A stretch of 64,000 nucleotides of DNA from Streptomyces capitiformicae. Lineage in GTDB: Bacteria > Actinomycetota > Actinomycetes > Streptomycetales > Streptomycetaceae. Under the pieces are notes generated by a model. The model was not told where the DNA came from and ran no database searches. It saw only the letters and a list, made by a program, of their open reading frames with translations. Of the stretch, positions 60,506 to 64,000 are shown piece by piece. The translations under genes and the position numbers were made by a program. The stretch covers positions 930,001 to 994,000 of the forward strand of contig NZ_CP022161.1 in the NCBI RefSeq assembly GCF_002214185.1, read 5' to 3'. Each line of letters opens with the position of its first letter. Position 1 is the first letter of the stretch.

Positions 60506-60784
60506 ATGCAACTCACCGCCGCACCCCACACCGCCACCACCCCCCGCACCCGAGGCCGCGACGCCGACGGCATGGCCGTAGCCTCCTTCGTCCTCGGCCT
60601 CCTGGGCCTCCTCGTCCTCAACCTCTTCCTCGGGCCCATCGCCATCGTCCTGGCCGCCGTCGCCCTCAAGCGCGGCACGACCAGGCGCGGTCGAGCCTTC
60701 CTGGGCATGGGGCTGGGCGTGGCAGACCTCGCGATCCTGGCCGTACTGATGCAGACGACGAACACAGTGTCCTGGAGCTTCTGA
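60506..60784 (+). CDS. DUF4190-type small membrane protein
   Basis: This 92-residue protein has two hydrophobic segments (SFVLGLLGLLVLNLFLGPIA and GMGLGVADLAILAVLM) around a basic loop LKRGTTRRGRA, matching DUF4190 proteins. The ATG at 60506 is used. It follows the 54-residue membrane protein by 35 bp and is probably co-transcribed with it. The function is unknown. Confidence 0.75.
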   Translation: MQLTAAPHTATTPRTRGRDADGMAVASFVLGLLGLLVLNLFLGPIAIVLAAVALKRGTTRRGRAFLGMGLGVADLAILAVLMQTTNTVSWSF

Positions 60785-60952
60785 GGCGAGAGTGGGGGAA
60801 GGCGGGCACAGCCAGCAGCGCCGGGCGCCCTCGTGCAAGAGCCCAAGTGCACCCAGGCAAGGCGCAGAACAACCGCCGGGTGCCGAGCCCACGAGACGCC
60901 CACCCCCGTCGGCCGAGGCCGGCGCCGGCGCCCCCGTAGAATCGGGATCACC

Positions 60953-62122
60953 ATGGCTTACCTCGACCACGCGGCGACCACCCCGATGCTCCCCGAGGCG
61001 GCAGAGGCCCTGACCGCCCATCTGAGCGTCACCGGCAACGCCTCCTCCCTCCACGCCTCCGGCCGCCGCGCGAGGCGAACCGTCGAGGAGGCCCGCGAAA
61101 CCCTCGCGGAAGCGCTCGGCGCCCGCCCCAGCGAGGTCGTCTTCACCTCCGGCGGCACCGAGGCCGACAACCTCGCCGTGAAGGGCCTGTACTGGTCCCG
61201 CCGCGCCGCCGACCCGGCCCGCACCCGGGTCCTCGCGAGCCCCGTCGAACACCACGCGGTCCTGGACGCCGTCCACTGGCTCGGCGAACACGAGGGCGCC
61301 ACGATCGAGTACCTCCCGGTCGACGCGTACGGCCGCGTCCACCCGGACGCCCTGCGCGAGGCCATCGCTCGCAACCCCGACGACGTCGCCCTGGCCACCG
61401 TGATGTGGGCCAACAACGAGATCGGCACGATCATGCCGGTCCGCGAACTCGCCGACACGGCAAAGGAGTTCGGCGTCCCGCTGCACGCCGACGCGGTCCA
61501 GGCCTTCGGTCAGGTTCCGGTCGACTTCGACGCCTCCGGCCTCGCCGCCATGACCGTCTCCGGCCACAAGATCGGCGGCCCGTACGGCATCGGCGCGTTG
61601 CTGCTGGGCCGCGAGTACAGCCCCGTACCCGTACTGCACGGCGGTGGCCAGGAGCGTCATGTCCGCTCCGGGACCCTCGACGTCCCGGCCGTCGCCTCCT
61701 TCGCGGTCGCGGGCAGGCTCGCCGCCGAGCAGCGCGAGTGGTTCGCACGGGAGATCGGCGCCCTGCGCGACGACCTGATCACCGCGATCCGTACGGCCGT
61801 ACCGGACGCGATCCTGGGCGGGGACCCGTCCCTGGAGGGCCGCCTCCCGGCCAATGCGCACTTCACCTTCCCCGGCTGCGAGGGCGACTCCCTGCTCCTC
61901 CTCCTCGATGCCCAGGGCATCGAGTGCTCCACGGGTTCCGCCTGCACCGCCGGCGTCGCCCAGCCCAGCCATGTCCTCCTGGCCACCGGCACCGACCCGG
62001 ACCTGGCCCGCGGCACTCTCCGCTTCTCCCTCGGCCACACCTCCACGGAAGCCGACGTCGAGGCGGTCGCGAAGGCGATCGGCCCGGTGGTGGAACGGGC
62101 CCGCAGCGCCGGCCTGACCTGA
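60953..62122 (+). CDS. Cysteine desulfurase (IscS/NifS-like)
   Basis: This 389-residue PLP enzyme has the PLP-lysine motif SGHKIGG (Lys near 205) and the catalytic-loop Cys in STGSACTAG (near 330). It releases sulfur from cysteine for thiolated tRNA or Fe-S clusters. The ATG at 60953 begins [12 protein letters not shown]. The downstream mnmA gene, which needs this sulfur, supports a tRNA-thiolation role. The cysteine desulfurase plus MnmA grouping is common in actinobacteria. Confidence 0.95.
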   Translation: MAYLDHAATTPMLPEAAEALTAHLSVTGNASSLHASGRRARRTVEEARETLAEALGARPSEVVFTSGGTEADNLAVKGLYWSRRAADPARTRVLASPVEHHAVLDAVHWLGEHEGATIEYLPVDAYGRVHPDALREAIARNPDDVALATVMWANNEIGTIMPVRELADTAKEFGVPLHADAVQAFGQVPVDFDASGLAAMTVSGHKIGGPYGIGALLLGREYSPVPVLHGGGQERHVRSGTLDVPAVASFAVAGRLAAEQREWFAREIGALRDDLITAIRTAVPDAILGGDPSLEGRLPANAHFTFPGCEGDSLLLLLDAQGIECSTGSACTAGVAQPSHVLLATGTDPDLARGTLRFSLGHTSTEADVEAVAKAIGPVVERARSAGLT

Positions 62123-62178
62123 GACGGCCTGACTGAGACGGCGTATCAGGACCGGGAGCCAAATGTCCGGAGACCGGA

Positions 62179-62889
62179 TCAGGCGCTCGTCGAGCTCCCG
62201 GGCGAGGCCTGGGCCGCCGCGCGCACCAGCTTCATGTACCGGTCCCAGTCCCAGCCCTCACCGGGGTCGGTGTGGTCCGTGCCCGGCACTTCGACGTGGC
62301 CGATGATGTGCTCCCGGTCGAGGGGTATCTCGTACCGCGCGCATATCCGGGCCGTGAGGCGGGCCGAGGCCTCGTACATCTCGTCGGTGAAGTCCTCCGG
62401 ACGGTCGACGAAGCCCTCGTGCTCGATGCCCACGCTCCGCTCGTTGTAGTCGCGGTTGCCCGCGTGGTACGCCACGTCCAGCTCCCGGATCATCTGGGTG
62501 ACGTGCCCGTCCTTGCGGACGATGTAGTGCGCGGCCGCCCCGTGCTCGGGGTCCTGGAAGACCTGCACGGCGCTGTCGAAGCTGCCCTGGGTGACATGGA
62601 TGATCACCATGTCCACGCCGTAGTCGTCCGGCCGGTCCGCCATCCGCCAGTTCGCGTCCGACGCCGCCACCCACCGAGCCCCGGTGTAGTCGACCTCGCC
62701 GTCCTTGCGCGGCTTCTCGATGCCGGGAACCCGCCACCACGCGCGCTGCAGTTCGTCCCGGGCCACGACGGCCGTGCCGACGGCGGCCACGGCCGTACCG
62801 ATCAGCAGGGCCCGCCGCCCGACGCGTCGGTCCCCGTCCTTGCCCCTGCCCTGGGAAGCGCTGTCCTCGGATGCCCTTCTGCTGCCCAC
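62179..62889 (-). CDS. Exported N-acetylmuramoyl-L-alanine amidase (Amidase_2)
   Basis: This 236-residue protein has a twin-arginine-like leader ([16 protein letters not shown]) and an amidase_2 zinc site with His in [22 protein letters not shown] and [16 protein letters not shown]. It cleaves the bond between MurNAc and the peptide. The start is taken as GTG 62889; the ribosome binding site is poor, so the exact start is unsure. It is divergent from mnmA and convergent with the desulfurase. Confidence 0.83.
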   Translation of the reverse strand: MGSRRASEDSASQGRGKDGDRRVGRRALLIGTAVAAVGTAVVARDELQRAWWRVPGIEKPRKDGEVDYTGARWVAASDANWRMADRPDDYGVDMVIIHVTQGSFDSAVQVFQDPEHGAAAHYIVRKDGHVTQMIRELDVAYHAGNRDYNERSVGIEHEGFVDRPEDFTDEMYEASARLTARICARYEIPLDREHIIGHVEVPGTDHTDPGEGWDWDRYMKLVRAAAQASPGSSTSA

Positions 62890-62949
62890 GAGATCGTCAA
62901 CGGATATGCGCGGGTTCCGGTTCCCGGCGCCCCGTACCCTGGAAGGGTT

Positions 62950-64000
62950 ATGACTGAGATCCCGCAGCGCCCCCGCCCCCTCCGTGTCCTCGCCGCCATG
63001 TCCGGCGGGGTCGACTCCGCCGTGGCCGCCGCCCGCGCGGCGGAAGCCGGGCACGACGTGACAGGCGTCCATCTGGCGCTGTCCGCGAACCCGCAGTCGT
63101 TCCGTACGGGTGCGCGTGGCTGCTGCACCATCGAGGACTCCCGCGACGCCCGCCGCGCCGCGGACGTCATCGGCATCCCCTTCTACGTGTGGGACCTCGC
63201 CGACCGCTTCCGCGAGGACGTCGTCGAGGACTTCATCGCCGAGTACGAGGCCGGGCGCACCCCCAACCCGTGCCTGCGCTGCAACGAGAAGATCAAGTTC
63301 GCGGCCCTGCTCGACAAGGCCCTCGCCCTGGGCTTCGACGCCGTCTGCACGGGCCACTACGCCCAGGTGATCGTGAACCCGGACGGCACGCGTGAGCTGC
63401 ACCGTGCCTCCGACATGGCCAAGGACCAGTCGTACGTCCTCGGCGTGCTCGACGAGAAGCAGCTGGCCCATGCCATGTTCCCGCTCGGCGACACGGTGAC
63501 GACGAAGGACGAGATCCGCGCGGAGGCCGAGCGCAGGGGGCTGGCGGTCGCGAAGAAGCCCGACTCGCACGACATCTGCTTCATCGCCGACGGCAACACC
63601 CAGGGCTTCCTGGCCGACCGGCTGGGCAAGGCGGAGGGCGACATCGTCGACGAGGCCGGCAACGTCCTGGGCACCCACGAGGGCGCGTACGGCTACACCA
63701 TCGGCCAGCGCAAGGGCCTCCGCATCGGCACCCCCGCCCCCGACGGCAAGCCGCGCTACGTCCTCGACATCTCCCCGGTGAACAACACGGTCACCGTCGG
63801 CCCGGCCGCCGCCCTCGACGTCGACGCCCTGACGGCGATCAAGCCCCGCTGGTGCGGCGCGGCCCCCACCGGCCCCGGCACCTACACCGCCCAGCTCCGC
63901 GCCCACGGCGGCGAGACCGAGGTCACCGCGGAACTGATCGACGGCACCCTCCAGGTCCACTTCACCGAACCGGTACGCGGCGTCGCCCCCGGCCAGGCGA
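62950..64000 (+). CDS. mnmA: tRNA-specific 2-thiouridylase, partial at window edge
   Basis: From ATG 62950, 350 codons are present without a stop; the C-terminus lies beyond the window. It has the PP-loop [13 protein letters not shown], the [10 protein letters not shown] motif (catalytic Cys111) and the second Cys in SHDICFI near residue 210, and [14 protein letters not shown]. The enzyme adds sulfur to uridine-34 of tRNA. GGAAGGG precedes the ATG. The nearby cysteine desulfurase is the probable sulfur donor. Confidence 0.95.
   Translation, partial: MTEIPQRPRPLRVLAAMSGGVDSAVAAARAAEAGHDVTGVHLALSANPQSFRTGARGCCTIEDSRDARRAADVIGIPFYVWDLADRFREDVVEDFIAEYEAGRTPNPCLRCNEKIKFAALLDKALALGFDAVCTGHYAQVIVNPDGTRELHRASDMAKDQSYVLGVLDEKQLAHAMFPLGDTVTTKDEIRAEAERRGLAVAKKPDSHDICFIADGNTQGFLADRLGKAEGDIVDEAGNVLGTHEGAYGYTIGQRKGLRIGTPAPDGKPRYVLDISPVNNTVTVGPAAALDVDALTAIKPRWCGAAPTGPGTYTAQLRAHGGETEVTAELIDGTLQVHFTEPVRGVAPGQA

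Overview
The window is high-GC, uses many GTG (and one TTG) start codons, and packs genes into operons joined by 4-base GTGA or ATGA overlaps. Its families are typically actinobacterial: SseB pairs, a TIGR03086-type protein, a MmyB-like ligand domain, TRIC-type and DUF4190 membrane proteins, Tat-exported hydrolases, and sugar ABC importers lacking their own ATPase. All of this points to a Streptomyces chromosome. No rRNA, tRNA or CRISPR array was seen.

Layout. 1-4.4 kb: a MarR regulator (cut by the window edge) divergent from an acyl-CoA operon (SDR, amidohydrolase, acyl-CoA ligase, MaoC). 4.5-8.1 kb: two Tat-exported hydrolases (PHP and calcineurin-like). 8.1-20.8 kb: a sugar catabolic region with GH2 beta-galactosidase, ABC importer, PfkB kinase, DeoR regulator, GH4 and GH38 glycosidases. 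21-26 kb: sulfotransferase, ATP-grasp enzyme, and an operon of metallophosphoesterase, Sfp-type phosphopantetheinyl transferase and an isoprenyl-diphosphate-synthase-like protein. 26.1-31.3 kb: an unusual packed locus with an HTH regulator, an ImmA/IrrE-like metallopeptidase, a seven-helix membrane protein, an FAD oxidoreductase and a 75-residue protein ending Trp-Cys-Pro-Asp-Val, plus a divergent stand-alone MmyB-type sensor domain. 31.4-37.9 kb: a TauABC-type importer, an IclR regulator and a Rieske oxygenase/reductase pair, probably for an aromatic acid.

38-42 kb is scarred: about 1 kb without a convincing gene, fragments of a tyrosine recombinase and of a transposase, then a TetR/P450/ferredoxin module. 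The module's ferredoxin reductase is cut off at about 42,033 and joined tail-to-tail to a cut-off sdaA.

42.5-64 kb looks like conserved core chromosome: glyA-gcvH-gcvT with a tandem glycine riboswitch, two SseB proteins, two small secreted proteins, an oligopeptide ABC operon, lipid-related genes, cysteine desulfurase and mnmA. From memory this order resembles S. coelicolor around SCO5469-SCO5488, whereas the phosphopantetheinyl transferase resembles SCO6673, which lies far away there. The scar may therefore be a rearrangement breakpoint.

The best candidate for an undescribed system is 25.07-31.3 kb: an isoprenyl-transferase-like enzyme beside a small protein with a C-terminal Trp-Cys, an oxidoreductase, a receptor-like membrane protein, and a regulator/protease pair. 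It could be a prenyl-modified peptide signalling or modification locus. That function is inference; the gene content and spacing are seen directly.
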